A stretch of DNA of 64,000 nt, from contig NZ_CP059560.1 of NCBI RefSeq assembly GCF_017894385.1, positions 1,860,001 to 1,924,000 of the forward strand. The letters are read 5' to 3'. The stretch comes from Aromatoleum petrolei (GTDB lineage: Bacteria; Pseudomonadota; Gammaproteobacteria; Burkholderiales; Rhodocyclaceae). The notes beneath the pieces were generated by a model. The model was not told the origin of the DNA. It saw only the letters and a program-made list of their open reading frames with translations, and did no database searches. Shown in pieces: positions 9,352 through 17,569 of the stretch. Every line of letters begins with the position of its first letter. Positions within the stretch are counted from its first letter, which is position 1. A program made the position numbers and the translations under genes.

Positions 9352-12300
9352 TTAGCGCACTTGCTGCACCGCAGGCGGCCCGTCTGCCCCGGCGTCCTGA
9401 GGTTTGCGGCGCACGCGGTACCACGCCGCATACAGGGCAGGCAGGAAGATGAGAGTGAGGACGGTGGCGACGGTGAGGCCGCCCATGATGGCAACGGCCA
9501 TGGGGCCGAAGAAGGCGCTGCGCGAGAGCGGGATCATCGCGAGGATCGCCGCAGCGGCGGTGAGCATGATGGGGCGGAAGCGGCGCACGGTCGATTCGAC
9601 GATGGCGTCCCACGCGCTGCGACCGTGTTCGCGGTCCTGGCGGATCTGGTCGACCAGGATCACCGAGTTGCGCATGATCATGCCGGACAGCGCGATGGTA
9701 CCGAGCATGGCGACGAAGCCGAAGGGCTTGCCGAAGGCGAGCAGGAAGACAGTCACGCCGATCAGCCCCAGGGGCGCGGTGAGCACCACCATCGCGACGA
9801 GGGAGAAGCTCTGCAATTGCAGCATCAGCACCGTGAGCACGGCGATGAGGAAGAGCGGCATGCCCGCGGCGACCGACTTGCCGCCCTTGGCGCTCTCCTC
9901 GACCGATCCACCGAGTTCGATGCGGTAGCCCAGCGGCAGGGCGGATTCGATCGACGCGATCTGCGGCGCGAGTTCGCCGACGACGACCGCAGGCTGCACG
10001 CCGCCGTACAGGTTGGCGCGGACGGTGACGGTCGGGATGCGGTTGCGGCGCCAGATGACGCCCTGCTCGAAGCCGTATTCCGCGGTCGCGACTTGGGCGA
10101 GGGACACGCTGCGGCCGCCGCCAACCGGGATCGCGAGATCGGGCAGCAGGCCGAGATGCACGCGCTCGGACTCGGCGCCGCGCAGCATCACGTCGATGGT
10201 CTCGGTGCCCTCGCGGAACTGGGTGACGGCAAAACCCTGCACGGAGGTATTGAGCAGGGTCGCGATGTCTTGCGTCGTGAGGCCGAGGAGCCGAGCCTTG
10301 TCCTGGTCGACCTTGAGCCGTACGCGTTTGGACGGCTCTTCCCAGTCGAGATGGACATTCGAGAGCTGCGGATGGGCGCGCATCTTTGCCGCGACCTCGT
10401 GGGCGATGCGGCGCAATTCGTCGGGACCCTGGCCGCTGACACGGTACTGGACAGGGAAGCCTACCGGCGGGCCGTTCTCCAGCCGATTGACGACGCCGAT
10501 CAGTTCGGCCGGGGCTTCGTCGAACAGCGCGATCAGCTTGGTGCGCAAGACTTCGCGCGCCTCCGGGCCTGCGGTGAGAATCACGAACTGGGCAAAGCTC
10601 GTCTGCGGAAGCTGCTGGTCGAGCGGCAGGTAGAAGCGCGGGCTGCCACCGCCGACCCAGGCGACGTAGTTCTCGATGTCGGTTTGCGCGTCGAGGAAGG
10701 TTTCCAGGCGCCGGACCGCGCGTTCGGTGGCCTGATGCGAGGCGCCTTCGGGCAGGCGCAGGTCGACGAGCAGCTCCGGCCGGGTCGAGTCCGGAAAGAA
10801 CTGTTGCGGCACGAAGCGCCCGAAGGCGACGAGTGAGGCGGCAAAGGCAAGCAGGGTCAGCACGATGACGAGCCAGCGTTGCGCGACGCAGGCGTTGACC
10901 AGCGCGCGCAGGCGCCTGTAGAAGGCCGTGTGGTAGATCGAGTATTCGTCATGCACTTCGTGCGCGTGGGCATCGCGTTCCGCGAGGCGCGCGCCGAGAC
11001 GCGGCGCGAGGCGCCCGACGAGGCGCGCGAGGGGCGAAGGTTTGCCGCGCTGGGCGTGGAAATCGGGCAGGAGGTGGTAGCCGAGCCAGGGGACGAAGAG
11101 CACCGCCGCGCCCCAGGACACGAGCAGCGCGATGACCGTGACCTGGAAGATCGAGCGCGTGTATTCGCCGGTCGACGATGCGGCGGTGGCAATCGGCAGG
11201 AAGCCTGCCGCGGTTACGAGCGTGCCCGAGAGCATCGGCATCGCGGTGGTGACATAGGCGGCGCTGGCCGCCCTGGCGCGCTCCCAGCCCTGCTCCATCT
11301 TGGTCGCCATCATCTCCACGGCGATGATCGCGTCGTCGACGAGCAGGCCCAGCGCGAGGATCAGCGCGCCGAGCGAGATCTTGTGCAGGCCGATGCCGAA
11401 GAGGTTCATGAACAGGAAGGTGATCGCGAGCACGACCGGGATAATCACGAGCACGACGAGGCCGGTGCGCAGGCCGAGCGAGAGCAGGCTCACCGCCATG
11501 ACGATGACGACCGCCTCGACGAGCACGCGGACAAATTCACCGACCGAACGCGCCACCGCACGCGGCTGGTCGGCCACCCGCTCGAGGCGCACGCCGACCG
11601 GCAGCTGGGCGTCGATGCGCGCGATTGCGTCGTCGAGGTGGTGGCCGAGCGCGATGATGTCGCCGCCCGCGCGCATCGACACGCCGATGCCGAGCGCGTC
11701 CTCGCCCTTGAAGCGCATGCGCTCGCGCGGTGGATCCGCGAAGCCGCGGCGCACCTCGGCGACGTCGCCGAGGCGGAAGCTGCGCCCCTGGGCGCGGATC
11801 AGGGTGTCGCGGATGGAATCGAGATCCTCGAACGCGCCGCTCGGGCGCAGCCACACGCGCTCGTCGGTGGTATCGAAGAACCCCGCCCCGCTGGTTGCGT
11901 TCTGCCCCGCGAGCGCGCCGGCGATGTCGCGCACCGACAGGCCGAAGGTCGCGAGCTTGGTGTTGGAGAGTTCGATATATACGCGCTCGGGCTGCTCGCC
12001 GAAGAAGCTGACCTTGGCGACGTCCGGCACGCGCAGCAGTTCGCTACGGATCGCCTCGGCGTAGCGCTTGAGCTCGGCATAGTCGAGGCCCTCCCCGACC
12101 AGCGCGAAGATGTTGCCGTAGGTGTCGCCGAATTCATCGTTGAAGGTCGGGCCGACGATGCCCTGCGGCAGCGTGTGGCGGATGTCGCCGATCTTCTTGC
12201 GCACCTGGTACCAGACTTCGGGCATCTCGCGTGCCGGGGTCGAATCCTTGACGATGAAGAACACCATCGACTCGCCCGGGCGCGAGAAGCTGCGCAGCAC

Positions 12301-12567
12301 GTCGACCTGGGCGACCTCCTGCAATTTCTTCTCGATTTTGTCGGTGAGTTGGCGCGCGACCTCCTCGGCGGCGGTGCCCGGCCATTCGGTACGGATCACC
12401 ATCACCTTGAAGGTGAAGGGCGGATCCTCCGACTGGCCGAGGTGCGAGTAGGAATACAGGCCGATTAGGGCAAGCACGGCCATGAAGTAGAGCACCAGGG
12501 CCTGATGGCGCAGACCCCAGGCGGAGATGTTGAAGCGGCCTTCGTCGAAATCGCGCGGGGTCGTCAT
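9352..12567 (-). CDS. RND efflux permease, AcrB/HAE1 family
   Basis: Proton-driven inner-membrane pump of a tripartite efflux system. It is 1071 residues when started at the ATG 12565-12567, whose N-terminus (MTTPRDFDEGRFNISAW) leads into the first membrane segment. The upstream extension of the frame lies inside the adaptor gene and is rejected. It has two repeats, each of one membrane helix, a large periplasmic porter loop and five more helices. The proton-relay aspartate pair is visible in TM4 (LGLLVDDAII). Sequence type resembles the TriC/MexK-like HAE1 members, which export drugs or biocides; the substrate is unknown. Start and adaptor stop overlap by 4 bases (ATGA). Confidence 0.93.
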   Translation of the reverse strand: MTTPRDFDEGRFNISAWGLRHQALVLYFMAVLALIGLYSYSHLGQSEDPPFTFKVMVIRTEWPGTAAEEVARQLTDKIEKKLQEVAQVDVLRSFSRPGESMVFFIVKDSTPAREMPEVWYQVRKKIGDIRHTLPQGIVGPTFNDEFGDTYGNIFALVGEGLDYAELKRYAEAIRSELLRVPDVAKVSFFGEQPERVYIELSNTKLATFGLSVRDIAGALAGQNATSGAGFFDTTDERVWLRPSGAFEDLDSIRDTLIRAQGRSFRLGDVAEVRRGFADPPRERMRFKGEDALGIGVSMRAGGDIIALGHHLDDAIARIDAQLPVGVRLERVADQPRAVARSVGEFVRVLVEAVVIVMAVSLLSLGLRTGLVVLVIIPVVLAITFLFMNLFGIGLHKISLGALILALGLLVDDAIIAVEMMATKMEQGWERARAASAAYVTTAMPMLSGTLVTAAGFLPIATAASSTGEYTRSIFQVTVIALLVSWGAAVLFVPWLGYHLLPDFHAQRGKPSPLARLVGRLAPRLGARLAERDAHAHEVHDEYSIYHTAFYRRLRALVNACVAQRWLVIVLTLLAFAASLVAFGRFVPQQFFPDSTRPELLVDLRLPEGASHQATERAVRRLETFLDAQTDIENYVAWVGGGSPRFYLPLDQQLPQTSFAQFVILTAGPEAREVLRTKLIALFDEAPAELIGVVNRLENGPPVGFPVQYRVSGQGPDELRRIAHEVAAKMRAHPQLSNVHLDWEEPSKRVRLKVDQDKARLLGLTTQDIATLLNTSVQGFAVTQFREGTETIDVMLRGAESERVHLGLLPDLAIPVGGGRSVSLAQVATAEYGFEQGVIWRRNRIPTVTVRANLYGGVQPAVVVGELAPQIASIESALPLGYRIELGGSVEESAKGGKSVAAGMPLFLIAVLTVLMLQLQSFSLVAMVVLTAPLGLIGVTVFLLAFGKPFGFVAMLGTIALSGMIMRNSVILVDQIRQDREHGRSAWDAIVESTVRRFRPIMLTAAAAILAMIPLSRSAFFGPMAVAIMGGLTVATVLTLIFLPALYAAWYRVRRKPQDAGADGPPAVQQVR

Positions 12568-13658
12568 TTGCGAGCATCCAGCGCAACCGGCGCGGCTTCG
12601 TCGACCGCGCGCACCGCTTCGCCCGCGACGAGGCGATGGACGCCGGTGAGCACCACGCGCGAGCCGGCGGGCAGCCCGCCGACGACCACGACACCGTCTT
12701 CGCTGAACGCCCCCGTATCGACGGCGAGCGGCATGAGGTGCGACGCCTCGTCGACAAGCCAGACGGTCGCGCGGCCGTCCACGCGGGTCACCGCGGTCAG
12801 CGGCAGGATCGTCTGTGCGGCATCGAGGGGGTCCGCAAAGGCGACGCTCGCGGTGGCGCCGAGCGGCAAGGCGTCGTCGGCATCGGCGACACTCACGCGC
12901 ACGGCGTAGGAACGGGTCGCGGAGTCGGCCGATGGAGCGATCTCGCGCACCGCGGCAGTGTAGGCGTGCGCAGGATTCGCCCACGCCCGCACGGCCGCAG
13001 CATGGCCCGGCCGCAGCGCCGCAATGCGGCTTTCCGGCACGTGGATCAACACCTCGCGCTGTTCCGGACGTGCCACGCGCAGCACTGGCTGGCCCGCCGC
13101 GACCACTTGCCCGGGTTCGGCGAGGACCGCCGTGACCACGCCTGCGTAGGCAACGGCCAGTGCGGCGTAATCGGCCTGGTTGCGCGCCGTGGCGCGTTGC
13201 GCGCGAGCCTGGCGCAGACGCGCCTCGGCGGCCTGCAGGGCGGTACGCCGGCTGTCCAGCACGGAGGCGCTGATGAAGTTGCGCGCGTGCAGGTTCTGCA
13301 CCCGCTCGAATTCCGCGCGGGCCAAGGCGACGTCCGCCTCCGCCGCCGACACCTGTGCCGCGGCGGCCTGCTCGGCGAGCTGCACGTCCTGCGGATCGAG
13401 GCGCGCGAGCACCATCCCGGGCAGCACGCGCGCGCCGACGTCCCCGCTGCGCTCGATCAGCTTGCCGCCGATGCGAAAGCCGATGTCCGCCTCATGGCGC
13501 GCGCGCACCTCGCCGGTGTAGACCCGCAGCTGCGACTCGGAGGCGGCAGTCCCGATGGTGCGCACCAGAACGGCGCGGGGAGGCTTGTCGACCGGCGCAG
13601 GGCCGGAGCATCCGGCAAGCAGGGCAAGCAGGACGGTGCTCGTCAGTTTTGTCTTCAT
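12564..13658 (-). CDS. RND efflux periplasmic adaptor (membrane fusion protein), lipoprotein
   Basis: Periplasmic adaptor joining the RND permease to an outer-membrane channel. The 364-residue protein starts with a lipoprotein signal whose lipobox LLAGC puts the lipidated cysteine at residue 17. It then shows the barrel-sandwich halves (ARHEADIGFRIGGKLIERSGDVGARVLPGMVLARLDPQD and, after a coiled-coil hairpin at about 85-165, VAYAGVVTAVLAEPGQVVAAGQPVLRVA) and a beta-barrel domain. The ATG at 13656-13658 overlaps the TetR stop by 4 bases, so TetR, adaptor and permease form a coupled operon in that order, probably repressed by the TetR protein. Confidence 0.93.
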   Translation of the reverse strand: MKTKLTSTVLLALLAGCSGPAPVDKPPRAVLVRTIGTAASESQLRVYTGEVRARHEADIGFRIGGKLIERSGDVGARVLPGMVLARLDPQDVQLAEQAAAAQVSAAEADVALARAEFERVQNLHARNFISASVLDSRRTALQAAEARLRQARAQRATARNQADYAALAVAYAGVVTAVLAEPGQVVAAGQPVLRVARPEQREVLIHVPESRIAALRPGHAAAVRAWANPAHAYTAAVREIAPSADSATRSYAVRVSVADADDALPLGATASVAFADPLDAAQTILPLTAVTRVDGRATVWLVDEASHLMPLAVDTGAFSEDGVVVVGGLPAGSRVVLTGVHRLVAGEAVRAVDEAAPVALDARK

Positions 13659-14305
13659 CGTGCAGCTCCCCCGGACACCCCGGTCAGGAGACCGTTCAGG
13701 ATCAGGTCGAAATAGGTGCGCAGGTACTGCGCCGTATCGGTTTCCTGTCCGCAGGCAGGACCGAAGGACTGTCGCCACATCGCCCGATAGACGAGTGGCG
13801 CGATCAGGACGCTGCAGATCGCGTCGGCGTCGACCTGCCGGAACACGCCGCGCTCGATGCCGCGCATGACGGCTTTGCGCAGCAACGCGGTGCCGCGCTG
13901 GAGGACTTCCTGCTGGTAGTAGGCGGCCACGTCGGGGAAATTGCGCGCTTCGGACATCATCAGCTTCGGGATGCCGCCCAGTTCGGTATTGCCGATGCGA
14001 TCCCACCAGCCCTGCAGGATGGTACGCAGCAGGTCCAGCGGATCGTCGTACTCGTCGAATAGCGCTTCGCCCGCGTGCAGCGCGGAGACGATGCCTTCCT
14101 GGATCACGGCCTTGAACAACGCGTCCTTGCTTTCGAAGTAGAGGTACAGGGTGCCCTTGGAGACGCCTGCGCGCTCGGCAATGTCATCGAGACGCGTCGC
14201 AGCGAAACCCTTCTCGACGAAGAGCGACAGCGCGGCGGCGGTGAGTTCCTGCGGGCGCGCCTCCTTGCGGCGTTGGCGTGCGGGCGGGCGGATGGAATCG
14301 GACAT
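13655..14305 (-). CDS. TetR-family transcriptional repressor of the efflux operon
   Basis: 216-residue regulator. The N-terminal helix-turn-helix covers about residues 18-62, with the family pattern GFAATRLDDIAERAGVSKGTLYLYFESKDALF. The C-terminal all-helical ligand domain is divergent, as expected for a drug sensor. It is the first gene of the operon with the adaptor and permease, and a 26-base palindrome lies 29 bases upstream of its start, so autoregulation and ligand-induced release of the pump genes is the likely mechanism. The inducing ligand is unknown. Confidence 0.92.
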   Translation of the reverse strand: MSDSIRPPARQRRKEARPQELTAAALSLFVEKGFAATRLDDIAERAGVSKGTLYLYFESKDALFKAVIQEGIVSALHAGEALFDEYDDPLDLLRTILQGWWDRIGNTELGGIPKLMMSEARNFPDVAAYYQQEVLQRGTALLRKAVMRGIERGVFRQVDADAICSVLIAPLVYRAMWRQSFGPACGQETDTAQYLRTYFDLILNGLLTGVSGGAAR

Positions 14306-14333
14306 GGGGGCGGAAAACCGGCTTGCGGCGCCG

Positions 14334-14359
14334 AATTAATGACTAACCAGTCAGTAATT
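14334..14359. promoter_or_regulatory. Predicted TetR-family operator
   Basis: Near-perfect palindrome with arms AATTAATGACT (14334-14344) and AGTCAGTAATT (14349-14359) around AACC; the arms agree at 10 of 11 positions. It sits just upstream of the tetR start in AT-richer DNA, the expected place for an autoregulatory operator. The inner TGACT-N4-AGTCA resembles operators of AcrR-like repressors. Confidence 0.7.
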
Positions 14360-14528
14360 TAGGATGTCTCGCGGGCAAATACAAGGCGCGCAGGATTCAT
14401 CTCCTTGCCGCGGCGCCGACGGGCACGCGTTCGGTCGCTAGCGTCCATTACCACATCGAACACGTGCTACATGTCAAACTGTTATGCTTTTGGTCTTTTG
14501 AAACCTCCACCGGCTCCCGTTCGACGAC

Positions 14529-17500
14529 ATGCTCCCGCTCGCCGCCTACTCCCGCCTGTACGACCTGCACTGGCACACGGACGGCCCGCCGCTCGCGGTC
14601 GAAGTGTGGCGCGGGCGCGAAAGCCTGTCGGGCGGCTTCGAGTTCCACATCGACACCCTGTCGCAGGACGCCTTCCTCGCGCTCGAGCCCCTGCTCGGGC
14701 AGGCGATGACGCTGCGCACCGCGCTTTCCGACGGCAGCCGCAGCGAACGCTCGGGCCTCGTGCGGGCCGCCGCGCATATCGGCAGCGACGGCGGTTGGAG
14801 CCGCTACCGCCTCACCGTGGTGCCGTGGACCTGGCTCCTCACGCGCGGCCGCCACAACCGCGTGTTCCAGGACAAGGCCGTGCCCGAGATCCTCGACGCC
14901 GTGTTCGCCGACTACCGTGAACACGCCGCGTGGCACTGGCACGAGGACGTCGCCCCTTTCCTCGCGAGCGCCCGCCCGCGCAGCTACTGCGTGCAGTACC
15001 GCGAATCGGACTACGCCTTCGTGTCGCGCCTGCTCGCCGAGGAAGGGCTGGGCTGGTGCATCGAGGAGGATGCGGACGCCCCGGCGCGCCACCGCATGCG
15101 CCTCTTCGCCGACAGCACGCGCTTCCCGGAAGACACCCTCTCGGCGCACGCCCTCGGCGGTCGCGGCATCCGCTTCCACCGCGCCGATTCGCAGGAAGAC
15201 CAGGACAGCATCGTCGCATTCGGCGCGCAGCACCGCCTCGCGCCCACCCTCGGCACCGTGCTCGGCTACGACTACCGCGCCAAGCGCTCGATCGCCGCGA
15301 GCGTGCCGACCGCACACCGCATCGGCAGCGCGGACCTGCCGCCGCTCGAACACTACGACTACGCCGGCCAGTACGCCCACGCGAACGTGGCCGAGGCCGA
15401 ACGCTACCAGCGCCTCGCCATGGAAGCCGTCGAGGCGCGCGCCTGCACCTTCCTCGGCCACGGCACCGTGCGCAGCCTGCGCCCCGGCAGCTTCATCGCG
15501 GTAAGCGGGTTGCCGCTCGACCCGGCGGCACCGCCTGCCCCCGCCGGCGAGCGCTACGCCGTGCTCGACGTCCTGCACGTCGGCATCAACAACCTCGACG
15601 CCGAGCGCATCGACGCGATCGCGGCGCGGCTGGCGCAAGGCGACGAAGGCGACGCAAGCGAAGAGGACGCGGCGCTCGCCACCGGCGACACGCTCGAGCC
15701 GGTCAAGGCGCCGTCGGAACTCCCCCCCGCCCTCGTCGAACTCGCGCGCAGCCGCGGCTATGGCAACGCCTTCGACGCGCTGCGCGCCGAGCGGCCGTGG
15801 CGGCCGGCGCTCGCGGACGACACCGGCCTGCGCATCAATCCGCGCCCGACAGCCCCGGGCCCGATGAGTGCCATCGTCGTCGGCCCGCAGGGCGAAACGG
15901 TGCCGAACGGCGCCGACGAGCTGTGGTGCGATGCGCTGGGGCGCATCAAGGTGCGCTTTCACTGGCAGGCGGGGGACACCCTGGACGACCGCTCGAGCTG
16001 CTGGGTGCGCGTCGCCAGCCGCCAGGCCGGCGCGGGCATGGGCTGGCAGTGGCTGCCGCGCATCGGCCAAGAAGTGTTGGTGAGCTTCCTCGGCGGCGAC
16101 ATCGACCGCCCCGTCGTGCTCGGCGCCCTCTACAACGGCCGTGGCGAAGGCGGCATCGCGCCCACTCCGGGCGGACGCACCGGGCCGGCTTCCGACACCG
16201 CCGTATTCGACGCCGCGACGGACCACCGCCCCGCCGGACAGGGCAACCTCGCAGGAGGCAACAGCCCCGCCTGGCACGGCGCGCCTGCGTCGAGCCACCG
16301 CCACCCGGATGCCCTGAGCGGCTTCAAGAGCAAGGAATTCGGCGCCCACGGACCCAATGCCGGTCACAACCAGCTCGTCTTCGACGACAGCGACCAGCAG
16401 TTGCGCGTGCAGCTCAAGAGCACGCAGCATGCCTCGGAGCTCAACCTCGGCCACCTCATCCACCAGGCCGGCAACTACCGCGGATCCTTCCGTGGCACCG
16501 GCGCCGAACTGCGCACCGACGCCTGGGGGGCGCTGCGCGCCGGCCGCGGCATCGTCATGAGCACCTGGCCCGCCCGCCACACGGGCGAACCGGCCGGCGA
16601 CCTTGCGCCCGGCATGGCGCTGCTGAAACAGGCCTGCACGCTCGCCGACACCCTGTCGCGCGCCGCCGCGACACACCAGACCGTGAAGCTCGCCGCCGCT
16701 ATCGGCAGCACCGCGGCACGCGCTAGCGCCGCCGACCCGGACCACCCGCCCCTCGAGGCGCTGAGCCGGATCGCCGCCGGCATGGTCTCGGCGCGCGATC
16801 CGGCCGAGGCCACCGCCGACGCAGACGCCGGCAACACCACCGTCACCGGCCAACGCGTCCCCCACCTCGCCGCTCCCGCGATCCTTCAGGCCGCCCGTGC
16901 CGGCATCGGCCTCGTCGCCGGCCAGAGCGTGCAGATCGCCGCCGGCGACACGGCCACCCTCATGAGCGGCGCCGACACGAACCTCGCAGTGGCCGGAGCC
17001 GCGCGCATCCACGCCGGCCAGGCGATCGGCCTTGTCGCCGGCGCCATCCGGCCCGGCGACGACCACACCGGCATCCGCCTCATCGCCGCCAAGGGCGACA
17101 TCGAACTGCAGGCGCAAAGCGACGAACTGAAGCTCCTCGCCCGCGACGACTTGAAGCTCGTCAGCGCCGGCGCGAACATCGACTTCGCCGCGGCGAAGAA
17201 GATCGTGCTGAGCGTGGAAGGCGGCGCCAGCATCACGATCGACGGCGGCATCACTGTGGCGTGCCCGGGGACGATCACGGTGCATGCGTCGAAGAAGAGT
17301 TTCGGGGGGCCGACGAGCCTGAGTTACGACGCCCCGACCTTCATGCCACCGGATGCATTCCACCGCCGTCCGGTCCTGACCTGGGACGGCAGCGACGATC
17401 CGATCGTCAATCGCCGCTTCCGCATGACTCTGGAGGATGGCCGCGTAATCGAAGGGCGGACCGATGCACAAGGTCACGCCGACATCGCCGATGCCGCCCA

Positions 17501-17555
17501 CTTCCAGCATATCGCCATCGAGATCGTGCCTGAAGACACCTCCGCTTCCGCCTGA
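14529..17555 (+). CDS. vgrG: Type VI secretion tip protein VgrG
   Basis: Trimeric spike at the tip of the T6SS tube that carries effectors into target cells. The 1008-residue protein has the gp27-like N-terminal half (about 1-390, with PLAVEVWRGRESLSGGF and YRESDYAFVSRLLAEEGLGW), the gp5-type OB fold near 430-540 (GRIKVRFHWQ, then SCWVRVASRQAGAGMGWQWLPRIGQEVLVSF), and a DUF2345 beta-helix needle at about 770-920. A C-terminal extension of about 75 residues (from the YDAPTFMPPDAFHRRP region) may dock the effector. It ends 14 bases before the lipase gene. No other T6SS structural genes are in the window, so this is an orphan vgrG-effector-immunity island. The start lacks a strong ribosome site; the ATG at 14529 is chosen by homology. 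Confidence 0.93.
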   Translation: MLPLAAYSRLYDLHWHTDGPPLAVEVWRGRESLSGGFEFHIDTLSQDAFLALEPLLGQAMTLRTALSDGSRSERSGLVRAAAHIGSDGGWSRYRLTVVPWTWLLTRGRHNRVFQDKAVPEILDAVFADYREHAAWHWHEDVAPFLASARPRSYCVQYRESDYAFVSRLLAEEGLGWCIEEDADAPARHRMRLFADSTRFPEDTLSAHALGGRGIRFHRADSQEDQDSIVAFGAQHRLAPTLGTVLGYDYRAKRSIAASVPTAHRIGSADLPPLEHYDYAGQYAHANVAEAERYQRLAMEAVEARACTFLGHGTVRSLRPGSFIAVSGLPLDPAAPPAPAGERYAVLDVLHVGINNLDAERIDAIAARLAQGDEGDASEEDAALATGDTLEPVKAPSELPPALVELARSRGYGNAFDALRAERPWRPALADDTGLRINPRPTAPGPMSAIVVGPQGETVPNGADELWCDALGRIKVRFHWQAGDTLDDRSSCWVRVASRQAGAGMGWQWLPRIGQEVLVSFLGGDIDRPVVLGALYNGRGEGGIAPTPGGRTGPASDTAVFDAATDHRPAGQGNLAGGNSPAWHGAPASSHRHPDALSGFKSKEFGAHGPNAGHNQLVFDDSDQQLRVQLKSTQHASELNLGHLIHQAGNYRGSFRGTGAELRTDAWGALRAGRGIVMSTWPARHTGEPAGDLAPGMALLKQACTLADTLSRAAATHQTVKLAAAIGSTAARASAADPDHPPLEALSRIAAGMVSARDPAEATADADAGNTTVTGQRVPHLAAPAILQAARAGIGLVAGQSVQIAAGDTATLMSGADTNLAVAGAARIHAGQAIGLVAGAIRPGDDHTGIRLIAAKGDIELQAQSDELKLLARDDLKLVSAGANIDFAAAKKIVLSVEGGASITIDGGITVACPGTITVHASKKSFGGPTSLSYDAPTFMPPDAFHRRPVLTWDGSDDPIVNRRFRMTLEDGRVIEGRTDAQGHADIADAAHFQHIAIEIVPEDTSASA

Positions 17556-17569
17556 GCCCACCCGCCGCC

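Noticed and set aside
9361..12468. Long open frames on the plus strand antisense to the RND permease
   Set aside because: Their products are Asp/Glu/Arg/Gly-rich and show no family motif; they are mirror frames caused by high G+C in a conserved permease gene.
12568..12984. N-terminal extension of the RND permease
   Set aside because: The extra 139 codons lie inside the adaptor gene and encode an Arg-rich sequence; the ATG at 12567 begins the true N-terminus.
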